A stretch of 64,000 nucleotides of DNA from Methylobacterium sp. 2A (GCF_009806555.1 NZ_VUOK01000034.1:124001-188000); one strand, 5' to 3'. Counted from the first letter of the stretch, positions 1-9,570 are shown. A program made the numbers and translations. The notes: a model not told the origin generated them from the sequence alone.

Positions 1-946
1 GGTGCTCTGCAAGTTCCACTGGATCCCGAAGCAGGGCGTGCGGAACCTGACCTCGAGCCAAGCGTCCGAGATCCAGGGGAAGGATGTCGGCCACGCGACC
101 CGCGACCTCTACGACAACATCAAGGCCGGCAACTTCCCCGAGTGGGAATTCGCCGTGCAGATCATGCCGGACGGTCCGAACGATCACCTGTCCTTCGACC
201 CGCTGGACGACACGAAGCTGTGGCCCGTGGACCAGTTCCCGCTGCGGCCCTGCGGCCGGATGGTTCTCGATCGCGTGCCGGACAACTTCTTCGCTGAGGT
301 CGAGCAGTCGGCTTTCGGCACCGGCGTGCTGGTCGACGGCATCGACTTCTCGGACGACAAGATGCTGCAGGGCCGGACGCTGTCCTACTCGGACACGCAG
401 CGCTACCGGGTTGGTCCCAATTACCTGCAGCTGCCGATCAACGCGCCGCAGCCCGGCGTGAAGGTGTACTCGAACCAGCGGGACGGACAGATGACCTACA
501 TGGTCGACGGCACCGGCCCGAACAAGCACATCAACTACGAGCCGAGCACCCTGGCCGAGGGTCTGCGCGAGGCGCCCAAGCCCGCCAAGGAATACCATCA
601 GCGGGTGGAGGGCCGCCTGGGCCGCTACCAGACTTCGCGGACCGAGGACGACTACACCCAGGCCGGCGAGCGCTATCGCTCGTTCCAGGACTGGGAGCGC
701 GAGGATCTGATCGCCAACCTCGTGGCCGACATGAAGCAGTGCCCGGAGCCGATCCAGCTGCGGATGGTCTGGCACTTCTGGCACGCCGACGAGGATTACG
801 GCCGCCGCGTCGCCGAGGGCGCCGGGATCGATCTGGAGAAGGCCAAGGCCCTGCCGCCGCTGCCGGGCCGCGCCGCCCCGGGCAAGCGCCTGCAGACCGA
901 GACCTACTCGGACGGCTCGCAGGCCCAGCGGGTCGCTGCGGAATAA
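1..946 (+). CDS. Catalase, 3' part (5' end outside window)
   Basis: Haem catalase dismutating hydrogen peroxide to water and oxygen; presumably cytosolic. About 314 C-terminal residues are present. The visible part starts in the family's KFHW/KQGVRNLT block, followed by HATRDLY, the FPLRPCGRM block, NFFAEVEQ and the proximal haem-ligand region SYSDTQRYRVGPN, in which the first Tyr should bind haem iron. Most catalases have Pro directly after that Tyr; here it is Ser. The C-terminus is of small-subunit length, without the extra flavodoxin-like domain of large catalases. The N-terminal His and Asn catalytic residues lie beyond the window edge and cannot be checked. A strong hairpin terminator follows. 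Family call is very sure; the subtype is not. Confidence 0.95.
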   Translation, partial: VLCKFHWIPKQGVRNLTSSQASEIQGKDVGHATRDLYDNIKAGNFPEWEFAVQIMPDGPNDHLSFDPLDDTKLWPVDQFPLRPCGRMVLDRVPDNFFAEVEQSAFGTGVLVDGIDFSDDKMLQGRTLSYSDTQRYRVGPNYLQLPINAPQPGVKVYSNQRDGQMTYMVDGTGPNKHINYEPSTLAEGLREAPKPAKEYHQRVEGRLGRYQTSRTEDDYTQAGERYRSFQDWEREDLIANLVADMKQCPEPIQLRMVWHFWHADEDYGRRVAEGAGIDLEKAKALPPLPGRAAPGKRLQTETYSDGSQAQRVAAE

Positions 947-972
947 GTCTCTCCCGTTAGCCGACCGACCAG

Positions 973-1005
973 AGGTCCCGCGAGCTCCCGCTCGCGGGAC
1001 CTTTT
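973..1005 (+). terminator. Rho-independent terminator after catalase
   Basis: GGTCCCGCGAGC and GCTCGCGGGACC form a near-perfect 12-bp stem with a very short loop, followed at once by TTTTCTTT. It lies about 28 nt after the catalase stop codon. Confidence 0.85.
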
Positions 1006-1058
1006 CTTTGGAAAGGACGCTGCAGACGGGACGGCTGTTCTCTCGCCGCAACGCGCCT

Positions 1059-1580
1059 TCAAGGGCAGCGGCGCCGCACGTAGCCCTTGCCGATGAAGGT
1101 CTGCGTCCGCGGATCGTAGGTCCTGAACCGCCGCGCGCAGGCCGCGATGGCGGCGGAATCGTCCGTCACCACTTCCGTCTCGACCGGCACCTCGACCGGG
1201 GCCACGTAGATCGGCGGCGTGTAGATGGTGTCGTCGTAATACCAAGGGTCGCCGTAAGCCCCGAACACTCCGCCGAGACCCAGACCGAGCCCGAAACCGC
1301 CCAATCCATAGCCATAGCGATAGCCCCAATAGCCGCGGTGCCAGTGACGATGGGCGTAGAGAGGCCGGCCCACGAAACCGGGTCGGCCAAAGCCGCCACC
1401 GGGCTCAACGCCGGGCCGAACGGGCCCGAGCGGGCGGCCCCAGGCGCCGACCCGCGGCCCGATCGCACCAGCATGGAATCCGCCCCCGAACCCGCGCGCC
1501 TCCGCTCCGGTCGTGGTCAGAGCGAGGGCGAACAGTGCAGCGGACGCGAGTCGACGTCCGGGCCTAGCAATGCGTGCCAT
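1059..1580 (-). CDS. Secreted Gly/Tyr-rich BA14K-like protein
   Basis: Small exported protein of unknown function, about 173 aa. From the ATG at 1580 the N-terminus is basic, then hydrophobic (ASAALFALALTTTGAEA), fitting a Sec signal peptide cut after an A-x-A site. The middle is a Gly/Phe/Tyr/Trp-rich stretch. The C-terminus (ACARRFRTYDPRTQTFIGK, then RRRCP) resembles the BA14K immunoreactive protein family of Rhizobiales, with two Cys that may form a disulfide. An upstream in-frame start would add 29 residues in front of the signal peptide and is less likely. It is convergent with catalase, with the hairpin between them. Confidence 0.75.
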   Translation of the reverse strand: MARIARPGRRLASAALFALALTTTGAEARGFGGGFHAGAIGPRVGAWGRPLGPVRPGVEPGGGFGRPGFVGRPLYAHRHWHRGYWGYRYGYGLGGFGLGLGLGGVFGAYGDPWYYDDTIYTPPIYVAPVEVPVETEVVTDDSAAIAACARRFRTYDPRTQTFIGKGYVRRRCP

Positions 1581-1948
1581 CTGGATCCCCAACGTGCAGG
1601 CCGATCCATCGGTCGGCCGATGTGAAGAGACTTCTCGCAAACGTGCGCGCTCTTCGTTCCCGATCAAGCATAGGCCGTCCGGGAATCTTTGTCAGTCCTG
1701 CGAGCGCATACCGCCCGGATTGGAACGAGGCATGATCCGATTCGATATGCCCTATGCAAAATCAAATCTCATTTCTGATTCAGTCATACTTGTTTTTCGG
1801 ATTTGAGCAGCTCGCTATCCAGAACCAACATGGATGACACCGACATCAGATCGCCGCGCGCGACTCTGCCGGACCATTGCGACGGTCAGCCGGGGCTCGC
1901 ATGATGCGAGCACAGACGAGGTTGAAGCCTGAACTTGGGGAGAACGGC
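1581..1948. other. Divergent intergenic region, locally A+T-rich
   Basis: About 370 nt between the BA14K-like gene (minus) and the cupin gene (plus). Around 1740-1810 the base composition drops to A+T-rich, with runs such as AAAATCAAATC and TTGTTTTTCGG. This suggests promoters for one or both genes, but no clear -35/-10 pair can be assigned. No coding signal. Confidence 0.4.
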
Positions 1949-2425
1949 ATGGCAGCGCTCCTCCGTCACGACGCGAAGCCCGATGCGGTGATCGGCGGAA
2001 TGCGCGTCACCTATCTCGCGCGCAGTGATGCGACCGCCGACGCGATCGGCATCTATCGGGTCGAGATGGACCCGCGCACGCCTGGGGCCGGGCTGCACCG
2101 GCACGCCCGGTTGACCGAGACCTTCGCGGTCGAGGCAGGCTCCCTCGCCCTGCACCTCGACGGCACCGACATCGATCTCGGGCCCGGCGATTTCACCCTG
2201 GTCCAACCCGGCCGGCCGCACGCCTTCGCCAACCGCGGCGACCAGCCGGTCCGGTTCACCCTGAGCTTCACGCCGGCGCTCGCCCGGGAGGGATTCTTCG
2301 AGGGCTTGGCGAATCTCGCCGCCGCGGGGCGCCTGTCGGATGCCGCGGCGATGGAACACCTGATGCTGCGCTACGATCAGGAGCCGCTGGCCGGGTTCGA
2401 TGGCTGGAGCGGGCTCAGCGGCTGA
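1949..2425 (+). CDS. Cupin-domain protein
   Basis: Single-domain cupin of about 158 aa, probably cytosolic. Motif 1 is seen as GLHRHARLTETFAVEAG (the metal-binding H-x-H...E pattern) and motif 2 as GDFTLVQPGRPHAFAN, so a metal site is likely intact. Such proteins act as small dioxygenases, isomerases or ligand sensors; the substrate cannot be deduced. The ATG at 1949 is chosen because GGGGAG lies about 6 nt upstream; an ATG at 1901 and a TTG at 1877 are in frame but lack this signal. It is convergent with the MFS gene and overlaps its 3' end by about 49 nt. Confidence 0.75.
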   Translation: MAALLRHDAKPDAVIGGMRVTYLARSDATADAIGIYRVEMDPRTPGAGLHRHARLTETFAVEAGSLALHLDGTDIDLGPGDFTLVQPGRPHAFANRGDQPVRFTLSFTPALAREGFFEGLANLAAAGRLSDAAAMEHLMLRYDQEPLAGFDGWSGLSG

Positions 2426-3621
2426 GCGGCCGGTCTGCGGACCTCCGGTTCCGCCGCGCTGACCTTGCGGTCGCGGCCGGCCGCGAGGCCGATCAGGATC
2501 GCGGCGGCGGTGATCCCGACGAACAGGGTGCCGGGAATGCCCCACCCCCCGGTCGCCTCGTGGGCAAGCCCGAACGCGAGAGGACCCAGGCAGGCCCCCG
2601 CATAGCCGATGCCCTGCGCCATGGCGGACAGGCCGGCGGCGCTCGCCGCATCCGCCGCGCGGAGCACGATCAGGGTGAGCCCGAGTCCGAAGCAGCCGCC
2701 GATCCCGAAACCCAGCGCGCAGGCGGCCGGGACGCGCAGGGACTCCGCCCCGAAGGCGAGGACCAGGAAGGCGAACGCGGTCAGGCCCGGGATCACGACG
2801 ATCCAGACGCGCTGGTCGCGGGCGCGGGCGGCCAGCGTGGCGGTGATGAGGGCCCCGGGTGCCTGGACCAAAGTCGTCAGCGAGGCGAACAGGCCGGCAT
2901 CGAGCGGCGTCAGACCGCGCCCCTGCAGCAGCAGCGGCAGCCAGCCGAACAGGATGTAGGCGAGCGACGATTGCAGCCCCATGAAGCCCGTCACCCACCA
3001 CGCGACGGGGTTGCGCAGCAGCCGCCCGGCCGAGGGCGCCGACCGCGCGCTCGGCCGGCGGGCGAACGGAACCCAGAGCAGACCGGCGATGAGTGCCGGC
3101 AGCGCCCAGATGGCCAGGGCGGACGGCCACCCGCCGCCGAGGGCGTGCTCGACCGGCACCGACGCGCCTGCCCCCGCCGCGGCGCCGAGGCAGAGCGTCA
3201 TGGTGTAGAGCCCGGTCATCAGGCCGCCGCTGCCGGGAAAATCGCGCTTGACCAGGGCGGGCAGCAGCACGTTGTCGAGACCGATGCCGATGGCGGCGAG
3301 CGCCGTCCCGACAAAGAGCGGGACGAGGCCCCCGAGGCCGCGTAGCATCAACCCGGCCGCGAGAACGGTGGTGCCGGCGAGCACCGCCAGATCGGCCCCG
3401 ATCCGCCGGATCAGCGGCGCCGCCAGCGCACAGGCGATGCCGAGGCACAGGACCGGCAGCGTCGTGAGGATCGCGGCGCCGCCCGCGCCGAGGCCGGTCC
3501 CGTCCCGGATGGTCGCCAGCAGGGGGCCGACCGTGCTGAGCGCCGGCCGCAGGTTGAATGCGACCAGCATCAACGCGAGGGCGAGGCGGATGCGGCGCGA
3601 TCCGACGTGTTCCGCCCTCAC
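2377..3621 (-). CDS. MFS transporter, CynX/NimT type
   Basis: Inner-membrane major facilitator of about 414 aa with roughly 12 hydrophobic helices. The family opening LVAFNLRPALSTVGPLL is typical of the CynX/NimT (cyanate or 2-nitroimidazole exporter) group, as is the GLMTGLYTMTLCLGAA stretch. Substrate unknown. The GTG at 3621 overlaps the lnt stop as GTGA, so this gene is probably translationally coupled to lnt. The longer open frame upstream of 3621 only shadows lnt. Its 3' end runs into the cupin gene on the other strand. Confidence 0.82.
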   Translation of the reverse strand: MRAEHVGSRRIRLALALMLVAFNLRPALSTVGPLLATIRDGTGLGAGGAAILTTLPVLCLGIACALAAPLIRRIGADLAVLAGTTVLAAGLMLRGLGGLVPLFVGTALAAIGIGLDNVLLPALVKRDFPGSGGLMTGLYTMTLCLGAAAGAGASVPVEHALGGGWPSALAIWALPALIAGLLWVPFARRPSARSAPSAGRLLRNPVAWWVTGFMGLQSSLAYILFGWLPLLLQGRGLTPLDAGLFASLTTLVQAPGALITATLAARARDQRVWIVVIPGLTAFAFLVLAFGAESLRVPAACALGFGIGGCFGLGLTLIVLRAADAASAAGLSAMAQGIGYAGACLGPLAFGLAHEATGGWGIPGTLFVGITAAAILIGLAAGRDRKVSAAEPEVRRPAAQPLSPLQPSNPASGS

Positions 3622-5225
3622 GTCCGCCGACCCGCCGTGACTGCTCCGACGAGGCAGACGGCCAGCATCACCGCGAAGGCCGCGTCGCCAAACCGGCCGT
3701 ACAGGGTGCCGCCGACGATGCGCGCGGGAAGGTCGGAATCGAGCCAGGTCTCCTGATCGAGGGATGTCTCGGCGACGATGCGGCCATGCGAGTCGATCAC
3801 CGCGGAGATCCCGGTATTGGCGTCGCGCACCAGGGGCAGCCCCTCCTCGACGGCGCGCAGGCGCGCCTGGGCGAGGTGCTGGCGAGGCCCCGGCGTGTCG
3901 CCGAACCACGCGTCGTTGGTGACGTTCAGGATCAACCCCGGCGGGCGGGAAGCGGGCGCGGCGTGGCCGGCGGGCAGGATCGCACCGGGAAAGATCGCCT
4001 CGTAGCAGATCGTGGCCGCCACCGGCGGCAGGCCGGGCACCGCCAGGATTCTTTGGGCGGCGCGCGCGCCGGCCGAGAATCCGCCGGGGATCGCCACGAA
4101 CTGGCGCAGGCCCAGCGCCCTCAGGGCGGCGTCGAGGGGTCCGGGCAGGTATTCGCCGAACGGGACGAGGTGGACCTTGTCGTAGCTGTCGGAAATCACG
4201 CCGTCAGGCCCGATCACCATGATGGCGTTGAAGTAGCGCAGGCGCTCGCCCGGCAGCGGCTCCTCGGCCCGGGCCGCGCCGGTCACGAGGTGCTGGCCCG
4301 GCTTCAGGCCGGCCGCCACCTTGGCCAGGGCAGCGGGATCGCGCTGGATCAGGAACGGGAAGGCGGATTCCGGCCAGATGATGTGGGTCGGCTCGGACTC
4401 GCCGGCCTCGACCGGGCGCTGGCTCAGCTCAATGTAGCGATCGACGATATCGGCGCGGTTCTCGGGCCTGAACTTGGCGTCCTGCGGCAGGTTCGGCTGG
4501 ACGAGGCGCAGGCGGACGCCCGCCACCACCGGGTCGGGCGGTCCCAGGCGCTCGGCGCCGAAGAGCGCCATGCCGGCGAGCAGGATCGCGGCGGCCGCGC
4601 TCGGCCCGAACCGGCTGCGCGGGGTCGCGCCGGTGGCGAGCGTCGCGGGGGCGGCGCAGATCAGGATCGCCAGAACGGTCAGGCCATAGAGGCCGATGTC
4701 CGCGGCCCCTTGCATCAGCCAAAGGTTCTGGGCGAGCGCCATGCCGAGGGTGTTCCACGGGAAGCCCGTGAACAGGTGGCCACGCAGCCACTCCGCGGCA
4801 CCGACCCCGAAGGCGAGGGCGGCGATCCGCCCCGGTCCCCGGCGCCAGAGCAGGCCAGCGGCGCCGAAACCCGCCCCGTAGAACAGGCCGAGCCCGAACG
4901 GCAGGCCGACGACGCCGAGCGGAAGCGCCCAGAGGAACTCGTCGGCCTCCACCAGGAAAGCCTGGCCCAGCCACCACAGGCCGGCGGTGAGATAGCCGAA
5001 GCCCCAGGCCCAGCCGATCAGGAAGCCTAGCCAGATGCGCCGCAGGGCAGGGCGGTCCGCGGCAGCGCCGTCCATGAGCCAGACCGCAACGCACAGCGAG
5101 ACGATCAGGGGCGGCAGGATACCGTAGGGCGGCATGGCAAGCGCGCCGAGCGCCCCGGCGAGCCACGCCAAGCCGAGGCGGCGCCAGCCGGTCAGACCCG
5201 CGATGGCCCGGACGACGCCCGGCAT
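3618..5225 (-). CDS. lnt: Apolipoprotein N-acyltransferase Lnt
   Basis: Last step of lipoprotein maturation: transfers an acyl chain from phospholipid to the N-terminal Cys of apolipoproteins at the periplasmic face of the inner membrane. About 535 aa: an N-terminal membrane half with six or so helices, then a carbon-nitrogen hydrolase domain. The catalytic triad is visible as Glu in WPESAFPF, Lys in YDKVHLVPFGE and Cys in ATICYEAIFPG. The ATG at 5225 gives the usual N-terminus (GLTGWRRLGLAWLAGALGA); a GTG at 5291, 10 nt after the corC stop, would add 22 residues and is also possible. It ends the ybeY-corC-lnt run and couples to the MFS gene. Confidence 0.95.
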   Translation of the reverse strand: MPGVVRAIAGLTGWRRLGLAWLAGALGALAMPPYGILPPLIVSLCVAVWLMDGAAADRPALRRIWLGFLIGWAWGFGYLTAGLWWLGQAFLVEADEFLWALPLGVVGLPFGLGLFYGAGFGAAGLLWRRGPGRIAALAFGVGAAEWLRGHLFTGFPWNTLGMALAQNLWLMQGAADIGLYGLTVLAILICAAPATLATGATPRSRFGPSAAAAILLAGMALFGAERLGPPDPVVAGVRLRLVQPNLPQDAKFRPENRADIVDRYIELSQRPVEAGESEPTHIIWPESAFPFLIQRDPAALAKVAAGLKPGQHLVTGAARAEEPLPGERLRYFNAIMVIGPDGVISDSYDKVHLVPFGEYLPGPLDAALRALGLRQFVAIPGGFSAGARAAQRILAVPGLPPVAATICYEAIFPGAILPAGHAAPASRPPGLILNVTNDAWFGDTPGPRQHLAQARLRAVEEGLPLVRDANTGISAVIDSHGRIVAETSLDQETWLDSDLPARIVGGTLYGRFGDAAFAVMLAVCLVGAVTAGRRT

Positions 5226-5301
5226 CGGGCCGCGCAGCGGCGCACCCGGCACCGCGGAAGCCCGGGCGTAGCCCTCCGCCACGCGCGTCACGCCGGGACC
5301 G

Positions 5302-6432
5302 TCACGGATGGGGCGTCTCGGCGGCCGGTGGATTGGAGGGTGGCGGCAGGGCAAGCGGCACGACGCTGCCGATCCGCGCCGCGCCCTTGTGGAAGCGCAG
5401 CCGCTTCAGGCGGCGGGGATCCGCGTCGAGCACCTCGAATTCGAGGTCGCCCGGGCCGACGATCAGTTCACCCCGTGAGGGAACCCGCCCGGCCAGGGTC
5501 ACGATCATGCCGCCCAGCGTGTCGATCTCCTCGGCCATCTCACCGACCGCCGCGGCCAGATCGACGCCGGTCGCCTCGGACACCTCGGCGAGCGGCGTGC
5601 GGGCGTCGGCCACGAAGACCTCGCCTTCGCCGTCGACCCGCTGGACGTAATTGGCCTCCGCGACATCGTGCTCGTCCTCGATGTCGCCGACCACCACCTC
5701 GATCAGGTCCTCAATGGAGATCAGCCCGTCGGTGCCGCCATACTCGTCGATCACCAGCGCCATGTGGGTGCGCGTCGCCTGCATCCGCACCAGCAGGTCG
5801 ATCGCCGGCATGGAGGGCGGCACGAACAGCACCGGGCGCTGGATGCGCGCCGCCGCCAGGGTGGTGGTCAGGTCGACCTTGCCGAGGTCGAGGCTGCGCG
5901 GAAGCCGCGGCGCCGGACGCCGGACCCGCGGTGCGGCCGCCGGCTCGGCCGCGCCGTCGACCGCCGGTTCAGCAGGCTTGGCCGCCGGCACGCTGCGCCG
6001 GGTCGGCTCGGCCTTGGCGGCGATGTGGTCCACGAGATCGCGGATGTGGACCATGCCGCGGGGATCGTCGAGGGTCTCGCCGTAGACCGGCAGGCGGGAA
6101 TGGCCCGCGGTGCGGAACAGCTTGAGCAGGTCGCCGAGGCTCGTCTCGTTGGACACGGCGACGATGTCGGCCCGGGGGATCATCACGTCGTCGACCCGCA
6201 CCTTGTGCAGGCCCAGCACGTTCTTGAGCATCACGCGCTCGAGCGGAGACAATCCGCTCTCGCCGGCATCCGGCTCGGCCAGCGCCTCCTCAAGTCCCTC
6301 GCGCAGCGAATCGCGCGGCTTGAGATGGAGCGCCTGGAGCAGGCGGTCGTACCAGGGCTCCCGGTTCTGGGACTCGCCCTCGGTGGAACTGGGCGCGGCC
6401 AGGGCCGCGCCGCGACTTCGATCGTTGCTCAT
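5302..6432 (-). CDS. CorC/HlyC-type CBS-domain protein
   Basis: About 376 aa. Residues roughly 75-270 form a CBS pair (MIPRADIVAVS... and IDEYGGTDGLISIEDLIEVVVGDIEDEHD), split by a Pro/Ala-rich insert near 155-185. The C-terminal about 80 residues are the CorC/HlyC transporter-associated domain (TLGGMIVTLAGRVPSRGE). No membrane segment, so cytosolic. Related proteins are linked to magnesium/cobalt efflux, and some to ribosome biogenesis through their fixed position beside ybeY; the old name hemolysin C is misleading. Starts 36 nt after the ybeY stop, in the same conserved operon as phoH and lnt. Confidence 0.9.
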   Translation of the reverse strand: MSNDRSRGAALAAPSSTEGESQNREPWYDRLLQALHLKPRDSLREGLEEALAEPDAGESGLSPLERVMLKNVLGLHKVRVDDVMIPRADIVAVSNETSLGDLLKLFRTAGHSRLPVYGETLDDPRGMVHIRDLVDHIAAKAEPTRRSVPAAKPAEPAVDGAAEPAAAPRVRRPAPRLPRSLDLGKVDLTTTLAAARIQRPVLFVPPSMPAIDLLVRMQATRTHMALVIDEYGGTDGLISIEDLIEVVVGDIEDEHDVAEANYVQRVDGEGEVFVADARTPLAEVSEATGVDLAAAVGEMAEEIDTLGGMIVTLAGRVPSRGELIVGPGDLEFEVLDADPRRLKRLRFHKGAARIGSVVPLALPPPSNPPAAETPHP

Positions 6433-6468
6433 GTCTCTCGGGTCTGGGGTCGCTCGGGCGTCGCGCGC

Positions 6469-6954
6469 TCAGGCATAAGGATCCGGGATGCCGAGGGTCG
6501 CGAGGGCCGCGACCTCGAGGGATTCCATGGCCTCGGCCTCGGCCTCGCCGGTCTCGTGGTCCTGACCGAGACAATGCAGGGTGCCATGGACGAGGAGGTG
6601 GGCGAGGTGATTCTGGAGCGGCTTCGACTGCTCGGCACTCTCGCGCACCAGGGTCTCGTACGCAAGGACCACGTCGCCGAGCGGCGTCGCGACCTGCGCA
6701 TGCCGCGGCTGCGGGGCGGCCGGGAACGACAGGACGTTGGTGGGCTTGTCCTTCCCGCGCCACGTCCTGTTCAGCTCCTGAACGGCGGCATCGTCCGTCA
6801 GCAGGACGCTGACCTCGACGGGGCCGTCGGGCTTCTCGGGGGCGATGGCGAGCCCGGCCTCCACGGCGCGGATGACGAGGGCTTCGAGGCCGGGAATCGC
6901 GGTTTCCCAGCGCTCATCCTCGACGGCGAGGTCGATCTCGTGGGGCATGCTCAC
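6469..6954 (-). CDS. ybeY: Endoribonuclease YbeY
   Basis: Single-strand-specific zinc endoribonuclease for 16S rRNA 3'-end maturation and 70S quality control. About 161 aa. The metal site HGTLHCLGQDH supplies the three His ligands (H-x3-H-x5-H) near residue 125, and the conserved TNVLSFP motif lies in the middle. The GTG at 6954 overlaps the phoH stop as GTGA; an ATG two codons later (6948) is the alternative. Downstream of phoH and upstream of corC, as in most Rhizobiales. Confidence 0.95.
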   Translation of the reverse strand: MSMPHEIDLAVEDERWETAIPGLEALVIRAVEAGLAIAPEKPDGPVEVSVLLTDDAAVQELNRTWRGKDKPTNVLSFPAAPQPRHAQVATPLGDVVLAYETLVRESAEQSKPLQNHLAHLLVHGTLHCLGQDHETGEAEAEAMESLEVAALATLGIPDPYA

Positions 6955-8054
6955 GCCAGAGGCCGGCGCCGGGGGTTCGGGTTCCGGTCGGCCTCGCCCG
7001 CGCCGTGGGCGGCCGATTCGTAGGCGGTGACGATCCGGCGCACGAGGTCGTGGCGAACCACGTCGACGTCCCTGAACCGCACGTGGCCGATCCCCTCGAC
7101 GCCCTCCAGCACGCTCACCGCCTCCACAAGACCGGACTTCTGGCCCGGCGGAAGGTCGATCTGGCTCGGATCGCCCGTGATGATCATGCGCGAGCCCTCG
7201 CCCAGTCGGGTGAGGAACATCTTCATCTGCATGGAGGTGGTGTTCTGCGCCTCGTCGAGCAGCACCACCGCGTTGGTGAGCGTCCGCCCGCGCATGAAGG
7301 CCAGCGGCGCGATTTCGATCGTGCCGGTCTGCAACCCGCGGTCGACGTGGCGCGCCTCCATGAAGTCGTAGAGGGCGTCGTAAATCGGGCGCAGATAGGG
7401 ATCGACCTTCTCGCGCATGTCGCCCGGCAGGAAGCCCAGGCGCTCGCCGGCCTCGACGGCGGGGCGCGACAGGATCAGCCGCTCGGCATGGCCCTGCTCC
7501 AGGAGCGAGACCGCGTGGCCGACGGCGAGCCAGGTCTTGCCGGTGCCGGCCGGCCCCTCGGCGAAGACCAGCTCGTTGGTGCGCAGCAGCTTGATGTATT
7601 CGTCCTGCGCCGGGTTGCGCGCCCGCACGGCCCCGCGCTTGCGGGTGGCGATCTGCTCGAAATGCGGCTTGTCGGCCTCAGCCGCGATCGTCTCGGCCGG
7701 GAACAGGGTCGCCTGCGCGGTCGCCTCGCGGATGGCGCCGTCGACATCGCCGAGCGTCAGGGTGCTGCCGCCGGTCCGCACCCGGGCGTAGAGCTTCTGA
7801 AAAACCCGCCGGGCCTTCTCGGCGGCATCGGGCGAGCCCTTGATGACGAGGTGGTTGCCGAGCGCCGTCGCGGTGACATCCAGCCGGCGCTCGATATGGG
7901 CGACGTTCTGGTCGTATTGGCCGAAGACGAGGCTCGCGAGACGGTTGTCGTCGAAGGTCAGCGGCACCTCGACCGCCTCGTCCTGCCCGGCCGGGCGAGC
8001 CGGTCCGCGCCCCTTCAGGGCGCCGCGCGCGCCCGCCCCGTCCGCCGCGCTCAA
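6951..8054 (-). CDS. phoH: PhoH-family ATPase
   Basis: About 367 aa cytosolic P-loop ATPase, thought to act in RNA metabolism together with YbeY. A KH-like region precedes the ATPase domain, which shows the Walker A sequence GPAGTGKTWLA, then LSRPAVEAGERLGFLPGD and the Walker B segment VVLLDEAQN, all standard for PhoH. The start appears to be a TTG at 8054, 22 nt after the miaB stop; the Gly/Ala-rich N-terminus makes the exact start uncertain. Translationally coupled to ybeY. Confidence 0.93.
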   Translation of the reverse strand: MSAADGAGARGALKGRGPARPAGQDEAVEVPLTFDDNRLASLVFGQYDQNVAHIERRLDVTATALGNHLVIKGSPDAAEKARRVFQKLYARVRTGGSTLTLGDVDGAIREATAQATLFPAETIAAEADKPHFEQIATRKRGAVRARNPAQDEYIKLLRTNELVFAEGPAGTGKTWLAVGHAVSLLEQGHAERLILSRPAVEAGERLGFLPGDMREKVDPYLRPIYDALYDFMEARHVDRGLQTGTIEIAPLAFMRGRTLTNAVVLLDEAQNTTSMQMKMFLTRLGEGSRMIITGDPSQIDLPPGQKSGLVEAVSVLEGVEGIGHVRFRDVDVVRHDLVRRIVTAYESAAHGAGEADRNPNPRRRPLA

Positions 8055-8076
8055 GCCGCCATCCTCGTCATGGTCC

Positions 8077-9471
8077 TCACGCTGCCGCAGCCTCCGGCAT
8101 GAGCTGCCCGAACAGGCTGTTGGCCCCGGCCTCGGTGATCCGCACCGGCACCACGGTTCCGATATGGTGAGGCGCGGCGTCGAACTGCACGGCCAGCAGG
8201 TGCGGCGTCTTGCCCGCGACCTGTCCGGGATGCCGGCCGGGCTTCTCCACCAGCACGTCGAACACCCGGCCCTCGGCCGCCCGCTGATAAGCGTGGCGCT
8301 GGCTGTCGAGGAGCGTCTGGAGCTCGGCGAGACGCGCCGCCATCACGGGCTCCGGCACCTGATCGGTACGGTCGGCCGCCGGGGTACCGGGGCGGGGGCT
8401 GTACTTGAACGAGAAGGCGCTCTCGAACCCGACGTCGCGCACCAGCCGCAGAGTCTCGGCGAAATCGGCGTCGGTCTCGCCGGGGAAGCCGACGATGAAG
8501 TCGGAGGACAGGGCGATGTCGGGCCGGGCCGCGCGGACGCGATCGATCAGGCGCCGGTACTGGTCGCCGGTGTGCTTGCGGTTCATGGCGGCCAGAATCC
8601 GGTCCGAACCCGACTGCACCGGCAGGTGCAGGTAGGGCATCAGGGCCGGCACCTCGGCATGCGCCCGGATCAGCGCGTCGTCGAAATCGTTCGGATGGCT
8701 CGTCGTGTAGCGGATCCGCGCGATTCCCGGAATCTTTGCCACGGCCCGCACCAGTTCGGCGAGGCCGACCGGCGCGCCGTCCGCGCCCGCGCCGTGATAG
8801 GCGTTGACGTTCTGGCCGATGAGCGTGACCTCGCGGACGCCCCCTTCGGCGAGCTTCTCGGCCTCGGCCAGCACCGCCGCCACGGGCCGCGAGACCTCGG
8901 TGCCGCGGGTATAGGGCACCACGCAGAAGGCGCAGAACTTGTCGCAGCCCTCCTGCACGGTCAGGAAGGCCGAGGCGCCGAGGGTGCGGCGCCGGGGCAG
9001 GTGGTCGAACTTGTCCTCGATCGGAAATTCGGTGTCGACGACCCGACGCTCGCGGGAGCGGGCCAGGAGGTCCGGCAGGCGGTGGTAGCTCTGCGGGCCG
9101 ACCACCACGTCGACCGCGGGCTGGCGCGCCTGGATCTCGGCGCCCTCGGCCTGGGCGACGCAGCCGGCCACGACGATGCGCGTGTCGAGGCCTTGCGCCT
9201 TGCGCTCACCCTTGAGCACGCGCAGGCGGCCGAGTTCGGAATAGACCTTCTCGGCGGCCTTCTCGCGGATGTGGCAGGTGTTGAGGACGACAACATCCGC
9301 GTCCTCGACCGAATCGGTCGGCGCGTAGCCCTCGGCACCCAGGACGTCGGCCATGCGGGCCGCGTCGTAGGCGTTCATCTGGCACCCGTAGGATTTGACG
9401 TAGGCCTTCTTCAACGCGCGCCGTCCCGAACCATCCGCTGATCGTTGCACCCGCCCCGCAGGGCCCGGCAT
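8077..9471 (-). CDS. miaB: tRNA methylthiotransferase MiaB
   Basis: Radical-SAM enzyme adding a 2-methylthio group to i6A37 of tRNAs reading U-starting codons. About 464 aa. The N-terminal MTTase domain has three Cys (YGCQMN, NTCHIRE, AGCVAQ) for one 4Fe-4S cluster; the radical-SAM motif CDKFCAFC binds the second. A TRAM domain follows at the C-terminus. From the ATG at 9471 there is an extension of about 19 residues before [13 protein letters not shown], so a TTG start about 57 nt downstream is possible. First gene of the miaB-phoH-ybeY-corC-lnt run; lctP separates it from plsC. Confidence 0.95.
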   Translation of the reverse strand: MPGPAGRVQRSADGSGRRALKKAYVKSYGCQMNAYDAARMADVLGAEGYAPTDSVEDADVVVLNTCHIREKAAEKVYSELGRLRVLKGERKAQGLDTRIVVAGCVAQAEGAEIQARQPAVDVVVGPQSYHRLPDLLARSRERRVVDTEFPIEDKFDHLPRRRTLGASAFLTVQEGCDKFCAFCVVPYTRGTEVSRPVAAVLAEAEKLAEGGVREVTLIGQNVNAYHGAGADGAPVGLAELVRAVAKIPGIARIRYTTSHPNDFDDALIRAHAEVPALMPYLHLPVQSGSDRILAAMNRKHTGDQYRRLIDRVRAARPDIALSSDFIVGFPGETDADFAETLRLVRDVGFESAFSFKYSPRPGTPAADRTDQVPEPVMAARLAELQTLLDSQRHAYQRAAEGRVFDVLVEKPGRHPGQVAGKTPHLLAVQFDAAPHHIGTVVPVRITEAGANSLFGQLMPEAAAA

Positions 9472-9520
9472 CCGGCCTGTAGCACGGATCGCGCGGTCCG
9501 TCGCGGCGCCTGAAACGCGA

Positions 9521-9543
9521 CCGGCCGCCCGAGGGGCGGCCGG
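9521..9543 (-). terminator. Terminator after lctP
   Basis: A perfect 10-bp stem (CCGGCCGCCC / GGGCGGCCGG) with a 3-nt loop lies 28 nt past the lctP stop. On the minus strand it is followed by TCGCGTTTC. It should separate lctP from miaB transcription. Confidence 0.7.
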
Positions 9544-9570
9544 CCATTCGATGGGGCTGTGGGATCAGCC

